Shown piece by piece: positions 31,564-39,739 of a stretch of 39,739 nucleotides of DNA. The notes under the pieces were generated by a model, which saw nothing but the letters and a program-made list of their open reading frames with translations, ran no database searches and was not told the origin of the DNA. Position 1 is the stretch's first letter, and every line of letters starts with the position of its first letter. This DNA is from Azoarcus sp. (lineage in GTDB: Bacteria > Pseudomonadota > Gammaproteobacteria > Burkholderiales > Rhodocyclaceae), in assembly GCA_023230755.1 (NCBI GenBank), contig JALNWS010000009.1:1-39739 (forward strand), given 5' to 3'. A program made the translations under genes and the position numbers.

Positions 31564-32334
31564 ATGCGCTATCAGCTCGAACTCTTCTTCACCGCGCTCG
31601 GGTTCTTCACGCGCTTGCCGGTCCCGGCCTGGGTTCCGTGGTCCACCGAGCGCCTGAATCATGCGGCACGCTATTTTCCGCTGGTGGGCTGGGTGGTGGG
31701 GGCGATCGGGGCCAGCGCTTACCTGTTCTTCGCCCTGGTGCTGCCGCCTTCGCTGGCGGTGATCCTGTCGATGGCGGTCACGATTCGCGCCACCGGCGCC
31801 TTCCATGAGGACGGTTGGGCCGACACCTGCGACGGGCTCGGCGGCGGCTGGGAGAAGGCTCAGGTGCTGACGATCATGAAGGATTCTCGCATCGGCAGTT
31901 ACGGCACCGTCGGCATGATGCTGATGCTGCTGGCGAAGGTTGCGGCCCTGTTCGAACTCGGCGCCCAGGGCGAATCGGGCGCCGCCCTTGCGATGCTGGT
32001 CGCACACCCGTTGTCGCGCCTCGCCGCCACCAGCCTGATCCACCACCTGCCCTACGTGCGCGAGGACGCGAGCGCGAAGTCGAAACCGCTCGCCCGGCGC
32101 ATGAATGGCGCGGAGCTGCTGACCGCCACCGGCTTCGGCCTGCTCCCGCTCCTGCTCCTTGGCCCGCTCGAGGCATTGTGCGCAGCGGGCGCTGCCGCGC
32201 TTACCACCGTGTGGGCCGCGCGCATGTTCGTGCGCCGGCTGGGCGGTTACACCGGCGACCTCCTCGGCGCCACCCAGCAAGTCACCGAGCTTGCCTGCTA
32301 CCTTGGAATCCTGGTCGCATGGAACTTCACCTGA
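31564..32334 (+). CDS. cobS: Cobalamin synthase (adenosylcobinamide-GDP ribazoletransferase)
   Basis: Product of 256 residues, an integral membrane protein with about six hydrophobic helices. Family marks: ALGFFTRLPVP, FPLVGWVVGAIGA, the polar metal-site motif HEDGWADTCDGLGGG (81-95) and MKDSRIGSYGTVGM. It joins adenosylcobinamide-GDP to alpha-ribazole (phosphate), the last step of B12 synthesis. It starts 9 bases after cobT and overlaps cobC by 16 bases, so the genes are tightly coupled. Confidence 0.94.
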   Translation: MRYQLELFFTALGFFTRLPVPAWVPWSTERLNHAARYFPLVGWVVGAIGASAYLFFALVLPPSLAVILSMAVTIRATGAFHEDGWADTCDGLGGGWEKAQVLTIMKDSRIGSYGTVGMMLMLLAKVAALFELGAQGESGAALAMLVAHPLSRLAATSLIHHLPYVREDASAKSKPLARRMNGAELLTATGFGLLPLLLLGPLEALCAAGAAALTTVWAARMFVRRLGGYTGDLLGATQQVTELACYLGILVAWNFT

Positions 32335-32873
32335 TCCGCCACCCCCGGCCCGACGTGGCACCCGGCGTGTGCTATGGCCGCATGGACGTCGGCCTGGCCG
32401 AATCCGCCGTCGACGTTGCCGCGCGGCTGCGCCCGCACCTGCCCGAACATTTCGTGCTGCACGCCAGCCCGATCAGCCGCGCACGCCTGCTTGCCGAGGC
32501 GCTTGGCACACCGCAACTCGATGAACGTCTGCAGGAAATGAGCTTTGGCGAATGGGAGGGGCGCCGGTTCGATGACCTCGGCACGGCCATCGACGCCTGG
32601 GCCGACGACCCGCTCGGATTCCGAGCCCCCGGCGGCGAATCCGCCCGTGACCTGAGCGCACGGGTGCTGCCCTGGCTGGATGCGGCCTGCAGCGTGGCCG
32701 CCAGCGATCTTCCCCTGGTGATCGTTGCCCACGGCGGCCCCTTGCGCGTGATCGCAGGCCACCTGCTCGGCCTGCCCGCCGAACGCTGGCTGGCGCTGGA
32801 CTTCGCCTGCGGCCAGGTCACGCGGATCGACGTCGAATCGTGGGGTACGACCCTGAAGTGGTTCAACCGCTAG
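32319..32873 (+). CDS. cobC: Alpha-ribazole phosphatase (histidine phosphatase family)
   Basis: Product of 184 residues. The phosphohistidine motif is LIRHPRPDV with His8; the usual RHG is RHP, as in several CobC homologues. The proton donor region is EMSFGEWEG and the second His is in VIVAHGGPLR. It removes the phosphate from alpha-ribazole 5'-phosphate or from adenosylcobalamin phosphate. The start ATG 32319 lies inside the end of cobS. Being last in the cobU-T-S operon supports this substrate over a generic phosphoglycerate mutase role. Confidence 0.88.
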   Translation: MELHLIRHPRPDVAPGVCYGRMDVGLAESAVDVAARLRPHLPEHFVLHASPISRARLLAEALGTPQLDERLQEMSFGEWEGRRFDDLGTAIDAWADDPLGFRAPGGESARDLSARVLPWLDAACSVAASDLPLVIVAHGGPLRVIAGHLLGLPAERWLALDFACGQVTRIDVESWGTTLKWFNR

Positions 32874-32935
32874 CGCCGTACACGCCCCCCAGCCAGCAGG
32901 GCCGCTCGTGCGCATTCGTCGCCTTCCGCCCTTCG

Positions 32936-32944
32936 TGGGATAAT
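32936..32944 (+). promoter_or_regulatory. Extended -10 promoter of the LPS core operon
   Basis: TGGGATAAT: a TGn extension plus GATAAT, ending 33 bases before the hldA start (32977). The -35 region is weak (TTCGTC 32915-32920). The -10 also forms the palindrome GGGATAATCCC. Confidence 0.45.
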
Positions 32945-32976
32945 CCCCGTCTTTCCATCGTCTTGCCCTGCGCTTA

Positions 32977-33927
32977 ATGCCGAACATCCTGCCCGACTTT
33001 TCCGCCGGTCACCTCCTCGTTATCGGTGACGTCATGCTAGACCGCTACTGGCACGGCTCGACCACCCGCATCTCGCCCGAGGCCCCGGTGCCTGTGGTGA
33101 AGGTAGAGAACGACGAATTCCGCGCTGGTGGCGCAGGCAACGTCGCCCTGAACGCAGCCTCGCTTGGCGCCTGCACCGAGCTGGTAGGCCTGGTCGGGCG
33201 CGATGAGCCTGCGCGTCTGCTGCGCGAACAACTGGAGCAAGGTGGCGTGCACTGCCGGCTGCTCGAAGCACCGCAGCACCCGACCATTACCAAGCTGCGC
33301 ATCATCAGTCGCCACCAGCAATTGATCCGGCTCGACTTCGAAGACAACTTTGCCGTGCTCGAATCCGCCGGCATCGAACAGGCATACGCAGCAGCCCTGC
33401 CGGGCAAGGGCGCCGTCGTGCTGTCGGATTACGGCAAGGGCACGCTCTCCCAGGTCAGCAGCCTGATACGGCTGGCCCGCGAACGCGCGCTGCCGGTCGT
33501 GGTCGACCCCAAAGGCGCAGACTTCAGCCGCTACACTGGCGCGACCGTGATCACGCCCAACATGACCGAGTTTGAAGCGGTGGTCGGGCACTGTGGCGAC
33601 GAAACCGCGCTGCGCAGCCGGGGAGAAGCCTTGATCGAAGCGCTCGGGCTCGAGGCAATGCTGATTACCCGCTCCGAACGCGGCATGACCCTGCTGCAAA
33701 AGGGGCAGGCTGCGCTGGACCTGCCTACGCGGGCTCGCGATGTGTTCGATGTAACCGGTGCCGGGGACACGGTCGTGGCCGTACTCGGCGCAGGCCTCGC
33801 CTGTGGGCTGTCGATGGCAGACGCCACTGCACTGGCCAACACTGCTGCCGGCGTCGTCGTCGGCAAGCTCGGCACCGCCACCGTGAGTGTCGCAGAGCTC
33901 ACTGCGGCGTTGACTGCAACACAATGA
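32977..33927 (+). CDS. hldA: D-glycero-beta-D-manno-heptose-7-phosphate kinase
   Basis: Product of 316 residues: a PfkB/ribokinase-fold kinase with GDVMLDRYWHGSTTRISPEAP (in part), the substrate-contact FRAGGAGNVALN, VVDPKGADFSRY, and the anion-hole/catalytic Asp in VTGAGDTVVAVLG. It matches the N-terminal half of E. coli HldE; the nucleotidyltransferase half (RfaE2/HldC) is absent, so that step needs a separate gene elsewhere. It feeds ADP-heptose synthesis for LPS. It is followed 13 bases later by hldD. Confidence 0.92.
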   Translation: MPNILPDFSAGHLLVIGDVMLDRYWHGSTTRISPEAPVPVVKVENDEFRAGGAGNVALNAASLGACTELVGLVGRDEPARLLREQLEQGGVHCRLLEAPQHPTITKLRIISRHQQLIRLDFEDNFAVLESAGIEQAYAAALPGKGAVVLSDYGKGTLSQVSSLIRLARERALPVVVDPKGADFSRYTGATVITPNMTEFEAVVGHCGDETALRSRGEALIEALGLEAMLITRSERGMTLLQKGQAALDLPTRARDVFDVTGAGDTVVAVLGAGLACGLSMADATALANTAAGVVVGKLGTATVSVAELTAALTATQ

Positions 33928-33940
33928 ACCAGGAGTTCGC

Positions 33941-34903
33941 ATGATTATCGTCACCGGCGGCGCCGGCTTCATCGGCAGCAATCTCGTTCAGGGCCTCAAC
34001 GCCCGGGGCATCTCCGACATCCTTGTGGTGGACGACCTCAGCGACGGACACAAGTGTCTCAATCTCGCGGATGCCGACATCCGCGATTACATGGACAAGG
34101 ACGACTTCCTCACGCGCATTGAGGCGGGCGAGGATTTCGGTACCATCGAAGCGGTATTCCACGAAGGCGCCTGCTCGGCCACAACGGAATGGGACGGCCG
34201 CTTCGTGATGAAGGTGAACTACGAATACACCAAGACCTTGCTGGCGTGGTGTCTCGAGCGCAAGGTTCCGCTGATCTACGCGTCCTCTGCCTCCGTGTAT
34301 GGCATGGGCCCCAACTTTCGCGAAGCGCGCGAGTTCGAGCAGCCCCTCAACATGTACGCCTACTCGAAGTTTCTCTTCGACTGCCACCTGCGCCCTCAAC
34401 TCAACGCGCTGCAGAGCCAGGTGGTCGGCCTGCGCTATTTCAACGTCTACGGGCCGCGCGAACAACACAAGGGCAGCATGGCGAGCGTGGCCTGGCACTT
34501 CAACAACCAGCTCAGCGAATCCGGCCGCGTGCGCCTGTTCGAAGGCTCCGACGGCTATGGCCCGGGCGAGCAGCGCCGGGACTTCATCCATGTGGACGAC
34601 ATCGTCGCCGTCAATCTGTGGCTGCTCGACAACCCGCAGGTATCGGGCATCTACAACCTCGGCACCGGTCGCGCGCAGAGCTTCAACGAAGTGGCCCGCG
34701 CAGCCATCAAGTGGGCACGGGCGCACGGCAGCGAAAGCGGTGGCATCGACTACATCCCCTTCCCCGATCATCTGAAGGGCCGCTACCAGAGTTTTACCGA
34801 AGCCGACATGAGCGCACTGCGCAACGCCGGATACGATCGCCCCTTCATGGATGTCGAGACCGGCGTGCCGCTGTACCTCGACTGGCTCGCGCGCACCAAC
34901 TGA
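33941..34903 (+). CDS. hldD: ADP-L-glycero-D-manno-heptose 6-epimerase
   Basis: Product of 320 residues, SDR superfamily. NADP-binding motif VTGGAGFIGSN (4-14), catalytic Tyr139/Lys143 in MYAYSKFLFD, plus FHEGACSATTEWDGR, LRYFNVYGPREQHKG and DGYGPGEQRRDFIHVDD, all typical of HldD/RfaD. It converts ADP-D,D-heptose to the L,D form used by the heptosyltransferases encoded downstream. An AGGAG ribosome site lies just before the ATG. Confidence 0.95.
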   Translation: MIIVTGGAGFIGSNLVQGLNARGISDILVVDDLSDGHKCLNLADADIRDYMDKDDFLTRIEAGEDFGTIEAVFHEGACSATTEWDGRFVMKVNYEYTKTLLAWCLERKVPLIYASSASVYGMGPNFREAREFEQPLNMYAYSKFLFDCHLRPQLNALQSQVVGLRYFNVYGPREQHKGSMASVAWHFNNQLSESGRVRLFEGSDGYGPGEQRRDFIHVDDIVAVNLWLLDNPQVSGIYNLGTGRAQSFNEVARAAIKWARAHGSESGGIDYIPFPDHLKGRYQSFTEADMSALRNAGYDRPFMDVETGVPLYLDWLARTN

Positions 34904-34922
34904 TCCGGTGAAGACTGCCGGC

Positions 34923-35957
34923 ATGCGCAAGATTCTCGTCGTGGGTCCCTCCTGGGTGGGTGACATGGTGATGGCCCAGAGCCTGTTCGTAACGCTCAAG
35001 CGCGGCGGCCCGTGCGAGATCGACGTGCTCGCCCCCGCCTGGTCGCTCCCTGTCCTGGCGCGCATGCCCGAGGTCCGGCGCGGCGTGGCGATGACGCTTG
35101 GCCACGGCGAGTTCGGCCTCGGCAAGCGCTGGGCGCTGGGCCGCGAGCTGGCCACAGAAGGCTATGATCAGGCCATCCTGCTGCCCAATTCGCTGAAGTC
35201 AGCGCTGGTCCCGTTTTTCGCCCGCATCCCGCTGCGCACGGGCTTCCGCGGCGAGATGCGCTACGCCCTGGTCAATGACCTGCGCCTGCTCGACGAAGCC
35301 GCCCTGCCGATGACCGTGCAGCGCTTCGTCGCGCTTGGGCGACCGGCGGATGCGCCACCACCACCCGACTTTCCGAACCCCCGCCTGCTTGCCGATGCGG
35401 CCAACCAGGCCAGCCTGCACGGCCGGCTCGGACTCGACGACGACCGGCCCGGCATCGCCTTCATGCCGGGTGCGGAATACGGCCCGGCCAAACAGTGGCC
35501 GCTCCCTCACTATGCCACGCTCGCCCGCGAACTGGTCGAGCGCGGCTACCAGGTCTGGATTCTTGGATCGACCAAGGATCACCCGGCCGCAGAGGCGATC
35601 GCAGCAGACACGCCCAGGGTCCACAACCTGGCCGGTCGCACACAGCTGGGGGACGCCGTCGACCTCATCGCACTCGCCGACGCGGCAGTAAGCAACGACT
35701 CCGGCCTGATGCATGTGGCCGCGGCGCTCGATGTGCCGCTGGTGGCGATCTACGGGTCATCCAGCCCGGAGCACACGCCCCCCCTGTCGCAGAAGGTATC
35801 GATCCGCTACCTCGGGCTCGACTGCTCACCTTGCTTCAAGCGCGTCTGCCCGCTCGGCCACACCCGTTGTCTCGTCGACATCAGCCCCGACAGCGTGCTG
35901 CAGGCACTCGACACACTGGGTGCGGGGCGCCCACGCATACCCGCCACGGCAGGCTGA
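34923..35957 (+). CDS. waaF: Lipopolysaccharide heptosyltransferase II
   Basis: Product of 344 residues from the ATG at 34923 (a GTG at 34908 is also in frame). GT-B family 9 marks: ILVVGPSWVGDMVMAQSLF at the N-terminus, LPNSLKSALVPFFARIPLRTGF, MPGAEYGPAKQWP and the C-terminal donor-site VSNDSGLMHVAAALDVPLVAIYGSSSP. It adds the second L,D-heptose to the LPS inner core at the cytoplasmic face of the inner membrane. Cys-rich C-terminal LDCSPCFKRVCPLGHTRC is also typical. Confidence 0.94.
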   Translation: MRKILVVGPSWVGDMVMAQSLFVTLKRGGPCEIDVLAPAWSLPVLARMPEVRRGVAMTLGHGEFGLGKRWALGRELATEGYDQAILLPNSLKSALVPFFARIPLRTGFRGEMRYALVNDLRLLDEAALPMTVQRFVALGRPADAPPPPDFPNPRLLADAANQASLHGRLGLDDDRPGIAFMPGAEYGPAKQWPLPHYATLARELVERGYQVWILGSTKDHPAAEAIAADTPRVHNLAGRTQLGDAVDLIALADAAVSNDSGLMHVAAALDVPLVAIYGSSSPEHTPPLSQKVSIRYLGLDCSPCFKRVCPLGHTRCLVDISPDSVLQALDTLGAGRPRIPATAG

Positions 35958-35964
35958 GCAGCCA

Positions 35965-37092
35965 ATGCGCATCCTGATCATCAAGACCTCGTCGCTGGGC
36001 GACATCATCCACACCCTGCCCGCGATCACCGACGCCGCCCGCGTCTTTCCGGACATCCGTTTCGACTGGGTTGTGGAGGAATCCTTCGCCGAGATCCCCG
36101 CCTGGCATCCCGCGGTGGACAGGGTCATCCCGGTGGCGCTGCGACGCTGGCGCAAGCACCCCTTGAAAGCTCGCCAGAGTGGCGAGTGGCGCGCTTTCCG
36201 GCAGGCCATGTCTTCCGTCGAGTACGACGCCGTGATCGATGCACAGGGGCTGATCAAAAGCGCCTGGCTCAGTTGCTACGCCCGCAGCCCGGTGCACGGA
36301 CTGGACCGGCACTCGGCACGCGAACCCCTCGCCAGCCTGGTCTACCGCGATCGCCATGCGGTGCCATGGGGGCGGCATGCGGTACTGCGTGTGCGCGAAC
36401 TTTTCGCCGATGCACTTGGCTACAGCCTGCCGCCCGAAGCCCACAGCGACCGCGACGGCGCCGAGCCTGCGGGCGCATCGGCCTACGGGCTGGACCATGC
36501 GCGGGTGCTCGCAACGGCCACTCACCGCCCGGAAACGGACAAGCCCTACCTCGTCTTCCTGCACGGTACGACCTGGGCCACCAAGCACTGGCCTGAAACT
36601 TACTGGCGCCAGCTTGCAGAACGCGCGAGCATGCATGGCTGGCAGGTTCGCTTGCCCTGGGGCAGCATCACCGAACACCAGCGCGCAGACCGCATCGTTG
36701 CCGGCATCGCGGGCGCCAGCGTGCTGCCGCGGCTCACCCTGACCGACCTTGCCGCCGAACTTGCCGAAGCGACCGCCTGCGTTGCGGTCGATACCGGGCT
36801 CGGCCATCTGGCTGCCGCACTCGATGTACCCACCCTGTCCCTCTTCGGCCCCACAAACCCGGGCTATACCGGGGCCTGGGGCCGCAGCCAGGTGCATATG
36901 GCCTCCGACTTCGACTGTGCGCCCTGCCTGCAAAAAGACTGCAGCTACAGGCCCACGGCTGAAGACCGCCGTCGCTTCGACCTCAAAACCGAGCACCCCC
37001 TGTGTTTTACCCGGCTGGCGCCGGCACAGGTATGGTCTGCGCTCGAAACGCTGCTTGAGCAGCAACTCGACCCTACCAAGGACTCTGCCTGA
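35965..37092 (+). CDS. waaC: Lipopolysaccharide heptosyltransferase I
   Basis: Product of 375 residues from the ATG at 35965. Family 9 glycosyltransferase: MRILIIKTSSLGDIIHTLPA, VIDAQGLIKSAWLS, FLHGTTWATKHWPE and VAVDTGLGHLAAALDVPTLSLFGPTNP. It places the first heptose on Kdo2-lipid A. It is longer than E. coli WaaC (about 320), with a C-terminal extension that includes CAPCLQKDC and EHPLCF cysteines. It starts 7 bases after waaF, and its TGA overlaps the ATG of the next gene by one base. Confidence 0.93.
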   Translation: MRILIIKTSSLGDIIHTLPAITDAARVFPDIRFDWVVEESFAEIPAWHPAVDRVIPVALRRWRKHPLKARQSGEWRAFRQAMSSVEYDAVIDAQGLIKSAWLSCYARSPVHGLDRHSAREPLASLVYRDRHAVPWGRHAVLRVRELFADALGYSLPPEAHSDRDGAEPAGASAYGLDHARVLATATHRPETDKPYLVFLHGTTWATKHWPETYWRQLAERASMHGWQVRLPWGSITEHQRADRIVAGIAGASVLPRLTLTDLAAELAEATACVAVDTGLGHLAAALDVPTLSLFGPTNPGYTGAWGRSQVHMASDFDCAPCLQKDCSYRPTAEDRRRFDLKTEHPLCFTRLAPAQVWSALETLLEQQLDPTKDSA

Positions 37093-38225
37093 TGCAACTT
37101 GGATTCTGTCTGTACAAATACTTCCCGTTCGGCGGCCTGCAGCGCGACTTCCTGCGCATTGCGCTGGCCTGCCAGTCCCGCGGCCACGCCATCCGCGTGT
37201 ACGTGCTCGAATGGGAGGGCGAAGTACCGCCTGGCTTCGACGTGATCAAGGTGCCGGTAAGCGCGATGCTCAACCACCGCCTGTACGCAAAGTTCACGCG
37301 CTGGGTCGAGGCCGACCTCGCACGCAGGCCTGTGGACCGCGTGATCGGCTTCAACAAGATGCCGGGGCTTGACGTGTATTACGCCGCAGACCCGTGCTAC
37401 GAGGAAAAGGCGCGCACGATGCGCAAGCCGCTGTATCGCTACAGCCCGCGCTACCGCCACTTCTCCGCCTACGAACGCGCGGTGTTCGCGCCCGAAAGCC
37501 ATACCGAGATCCTGATGATCTCGACGACCCAGCAACCCTTGTTCAAGAAACATTACGGCACGCCGGCAAAACGCTTTCATCTGCTGCCACCCGGCATTGC
37601 GCCCGATCGCCGCGCACCGGCCAATGCCACCGAGTTGCGCGTTGCCGCCCGTGCGCGTTTCGCCTCCGAATTCAAGCTGCAGAATGGCGACATCCTGCTG
37701 GTGCAGATCGGCTCGGACTTCATGCGCAAGGGGCTGGACCGCAGCATCGAAGCAATGGCCTCCCTGCCCGAGCCGCTCAAGCGCCGGACCCGGCTGATCG
37801 CGCTCGGCGCTGACGACCCCGCGCCCTTCATGAGCCAGGCCGCGCGCCTCGGCGTGGGCGAAAGGGTGTTCATGCCGGGCGGACGCAAGGACGTTCCCGA
37901 CTTTCTGCTCGCCGCCGATCTCCTGCTCCACCCCGCCCGCCACGAGAACACCGGCACCGTGCTGCTTGAGGCGCTCGTCGCCGGTCTGCCGGTGCTGGCC
38001 TCTGCCGCTTGCGGTTACGCGCACTACATCACCGATGCCGACGCCGGCAGCGTGGTCGGCGAGCCCTTCCATCAGAGCGCGATGAACGACACCCTGGCGG
38101 CGATGCTGTCGACACCGGACGCGCTCACCTGCTGGCAGCACAACGCCCTCGTCTTTGCCGACAGTGCCGATCTCTACAGTCTGCCGGAGCGCGCGAGCGA
38201 CATCATCGTGGGCAAGCGCGGATGA
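37092..38225 (+). CDS. waaG: LPS core glucosyltransferase I-like (WaaG family)
   Basis: Product of 377 residues, GT-B fold family 4. N-terminus CLYKYFPFGGLQRDFLRIA is the WaaG signature; also VIGFNKMPGLDVYYAADPCYEEK, LLPPGIAPDRR, LVQIGSDFMRKGLDRSIEA and the donor-site HPARHENTGTVLLEALVAGLPVLAS with the E-x7-E pattern. It adds a hexose, likely glucose, onto heptose II; the exact sugar for this organism is inferred. It overlaps waaC by one base and waaP by 4 bases (ATGA). Confidence 0.92.
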   Translation: MQLGFCLYKYFPFGGLQRDFLRIALACQSRGHAIRVYVLEWEGEVPPGFDVIKVPVSAMLNHRLYAKFTRWVEADLARRPVDRVIGFNKMPGLDVYYAADPCYEEKARTMRKPLYRYSPRYRHFSAYERAVFAPESHTEILMISTTQQPLFKKHYGTPAKRFHLLPPGIAPDRRAPANATELRVAARARFASEFKLQNGDILLVQIGSDFMRKGLDRSIEAMASLPEPLKRRTRLIALGADDPAPFMSQAARLGVGERVFMPGGRKDVPDFLLAADLLLHPARHENTGTVLLEALVAGLPVLASAACGYAHYITDADAGSVVGEPFHQSAMNDTLAAMLSTPDALTCWQHNALVFADSADLYSLPERASDIIVGKRG

Positions 38226-39061
38226 ATCGGCTTGAGCTGCGCCCCCCGTTGACGACGCTTTGGTCGGGTCGCGACCCCTTCGCTGCCGCAGCCGAACTCG
38301 CGCGCGACGCCGCCGGTGACGACCTCGTGCGCGACGTCGAGGGCCGGCGCACGCTGCGTTTCGAGATCGATGGACGCGGCTACTACCTCAAGCTGCAGAA
38401 CGGCGTCAGCTGGGGCCGGATTGCGGAGGAACTCATCCATCTGCGACGCCCGGTGCTGGGCGCTGGCAACGAGTGGGATGCGATCGTGCGCTGCCATGAA
38501 CTCGGCATACCCACGATGACGGCCGTTGCCTTCGGCGAACGTGGCGCTGGGCCCGCGCGACGGGACTCGTTCATCATCACCGAAGCGATCGAGCCCGCCG
38601 TCGACCTCGATGTATTCACCCGCAACTGGCGCGAACAGGCACCACGCCCCACGCTGAAGCGCGCGCTGATCCAGGCCGTGGCATCGATCGCCCGGCGCCT
38701 GCATGAAGGCGGCGTCAATCACCGCGATTTCTACCTGTGCCACTTCCTCATGCGCACCACCCCCGAACCTGCGCCGGACACCCTCCAGCTCGCGCTGATC
38801 GATCTCCACCGTGCGCAGTTGCGCAGCCAGACTCCACGGCGCTGGCGCGACAAGGACCTCGCGGGACTGTACTTCTCGGCGCTCGACATCGGACTCACCG
38901 GTCGCGACAAGCTGCGTTTTCTGCGCGCCTATTTCCCGGGCTCGCTGCGTGAAACACTGCAAACCGAACATACGCTGCTGACTGACCTCGAACACGAAGC
39001 AGCCCGTCTCAAGCTGCGCTTCGAACGCAAGTTCGCCAACCGCCCGGCGCTGCAACGATGA
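38222..39061 (+). CDS. waaP: LPS core heptose(I) kinase
   Basis: Product of 279 residues. Protein-kinase-like fold of the WaaP/RfaP family: the ATP-lysine segment GRGYYLKLQNGVSWGRIAEE, MTAVAFGERG and ITEAIEPAVDLD, the catalytic loop VNHRDFYLCHFL and the metal-binding LIDLHRAQLR. It phosphorylates heptose I, adding negative charge that stabilises the outer membrane. It overlaps the end of waaG and the start of the next kinase gene, so the operon is translated as a coupled series. Confidence 0.93.
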   Translation: MNRLELRPPLTTLWSGRDPFAAAAELARDAAGDDLVRDVEGRRTLRFEIDGRGYYLKLQNGVSWGRIAEELIHLRRPVLGAGNEWDAIVRCHELGIPTMTAVAFGERGAGPARRDSFIITEAIEPAVDLDVFTRNWREQAPRPTLKRALIQAVASIARRLHEGGVNHRDFYLCHFLMRTTPEPAPDTLQLALIDLHRAQLRSQTPRRWRDKDLAGLYFSALDIGLTGRDKLRFLRAYFPGSLRETLQTEHTLLTDLEHEAARLKLRFERKFANRPALQR

Positions 39062-39739
39062 TGCGCTGGGCCCTAAATGCTGGCGCCCTGGATGCCAGCG
39101 CGAAACGCGCCTTCGCCTCACTCGACAGCGTCTTTGCGCTCGAAGGCGAGCAAGTGGCGGGTGACCCGCTCAGCCAGGTATTGCGCGTTACCGCAGGGCT
39201 CCGTCGCTACTACGTCAAGCGTTACCACGGCGCCGGCAAGAACCCGCTGCGACGCTGGCTGGGCCGCCCCAGAGTACAAGCCGAATGGCAGAACCTGCGG
39301 CATTTCGCCGACTGGGGTATCCCCACCGCCACCCTCGTCGGCTGGGGCCTCGAACGGCACAGGGGCGCCTTTGTGCGCGGGGCCCTGATTACCGCCGAAC
39401 TGCCGGGCACGACAGACCTGAACCAGCTCGCGCTGCACAAGGATGCACGTCTGGCCAACCGGCGCTGGGTGTCAGCAGTATCGCGTCAGCTGGCGAAAAT
39501 GACGCGAACCATGCACGCCCACCGCTTCACCCATAACGATCTGAAGTGGCGCAACCTGCTGGTGGACAATGCAGCCTCACCGCGCCTGTACCTGATCGAC
39601 TGCCCGTCGGGCGAGTTCTGGTGGGGGCCCTTCCTGCGCTACCGGATCATCAAGGATCTGGCCTGCCTAGACAAGGTCGCCAAGTACCACCTCACCCGCA
39701 CCCAACGGCTGCGCTTCTACCTCGACTACGCCCAGAAGA
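39058..39739 (+). CDS. Second LPS kinase-like protein (Kdo/WaaP family), cut by the window end
   Basis: At least 227 residues are visible and the frame is still open at the edge. The start ATG at 39058 overlaps the waaP stop (ATGA); a second ATG follows directly. Kinase elements are YYVKRYHGAGKN (ATP lysine), TAELPGTTDLNQL, the catalytic loop FTHNDLKWRNLLVD and LIDCPSGEFWWG in the metal-binding position. It is clearly related to the Kdo kinase/InaA group and distinct from waaP. It probably phosphorylates another core sugar; the acceptor is unknown. The C-terminus lies outside. Confidence 0.85.
   Translation, partial: MMRWALNAGALDASAKRAFASLDSVFALEGEQVAGDPLSQVLRVTAGLRRYYVKRYHGAGKNPLRRWLGRPRVQAEWQNLRHFADWGIPTATLVGWGLERHRGAFVRGALITAELPGTTDLNQLALHKDARLANRRWVSAVSRQLAKMTRTMHAHRFTHNDLKWRNLLVDNAASPRLYLIDCPSGEFWWGPFLRYRIIKDLACLDKVAKYHLTRTQRLRFYLDYAQK

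Noticed and set aside
30388..32361. 657-codon minus-strand open frame across cobT and cobS
   Set aside because: Antisense shadow; cobT and cobS on the plus strand are unmistakable.
1..39739. Mobile elements, prophage, CRISPR or defence systems
   Set aside because: No transposase, integrase, repeats in array form, target-site duplications or defence-type genes seen on either strand; the tRNA-Gly gene is not followed by an integrase or a repeated tRNA end.

Overview
The window is GC-rich, gene-dense chromosomal DNA from a Gram-negative bacterium. It is most likely a betaproteobacterium of the Rhodocyclales (Azoarcus/Thauera/Zoogloea type). That placement is inferred from codon use, from a PTS 'stub' made of an EIIA-Man-type protein, HPr and EI, from the two-operon B12 layout, and from the heptose-core LPS cluster. 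No database search was possible. I see no insertion sequence, phage, CRISPR array, toxin-antitoxin pair or integron. Most genes are recognisable housekeeping or accessory metabolism, and I do not find a convincing new multi-gene system. The less understood parts are the DUF4398 lipoprotein/OmpA pair, the broken-looking PAS-GAF / PAS-GGDEF-EAL pair, an exported YbjN-like protein, and an ArsR regulator with two cysteines beside an Old Yellow Enzyme.

Layout. 1-4085: the tail of an EAL-domain protein, a membrane-anchored OmpA-like protein, a BON-LysM (Kbp-like) protein, a thioesterase coupled to a BaiN/HI0933-type flavoprotein, and a 2H phosphoesterase. 4082-9209: RlmA-like rRNA methyltransferase and ammonium transporter on the minus strand (amtB has a clear sigma-54 promoter and an NtrC-like site), then TrhP, a DUF3592 membrane protein and a GNAT acetyltransferase. 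9296-14895: YbiT-type ABC-F protein, then a two-gene c-di-GMP signalling unit on the minus strand. 15300-20104: the DUF4398 lipoprotein pair, a divergent LysR regulator, and the PTS phosphorelay trio (EIIA, HPr, EI) with no permease. 20266-22811: tRNA-Gly(CCC), exported YbjN-like protein, ArsR regulator and alkene reductase.

22851-32873 is a cobalamin region of two divergent operons. The minus-strand operon, btuB-btuC-btuD-cobO-cobA-cobB, sits behind a cobalamin riboswitch (about 29625-29802). The plus-strand operon, cobU-cobT-cobS-cobC, performs nucleotide-loop assembly. Together they cover B12 uptake across the outer membrane, import, corrinoid adenosylation, a,c-diamide formation, precorrin-2 synthesis and lower-ligand attachment. 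btuF, cbiB/cobD and cobQ are not in the window.

32977-39739 (the edge) is an LPS inner-core operon reading plus: hldA, hldD, waaF, waaC, a waaG-like glucosyltransferase, waaP, and a second LPS-kinase-like gene cut by the window end. Genes there overlap or nearly touch, and an extended -10 promoter lies just upstream of hldA.
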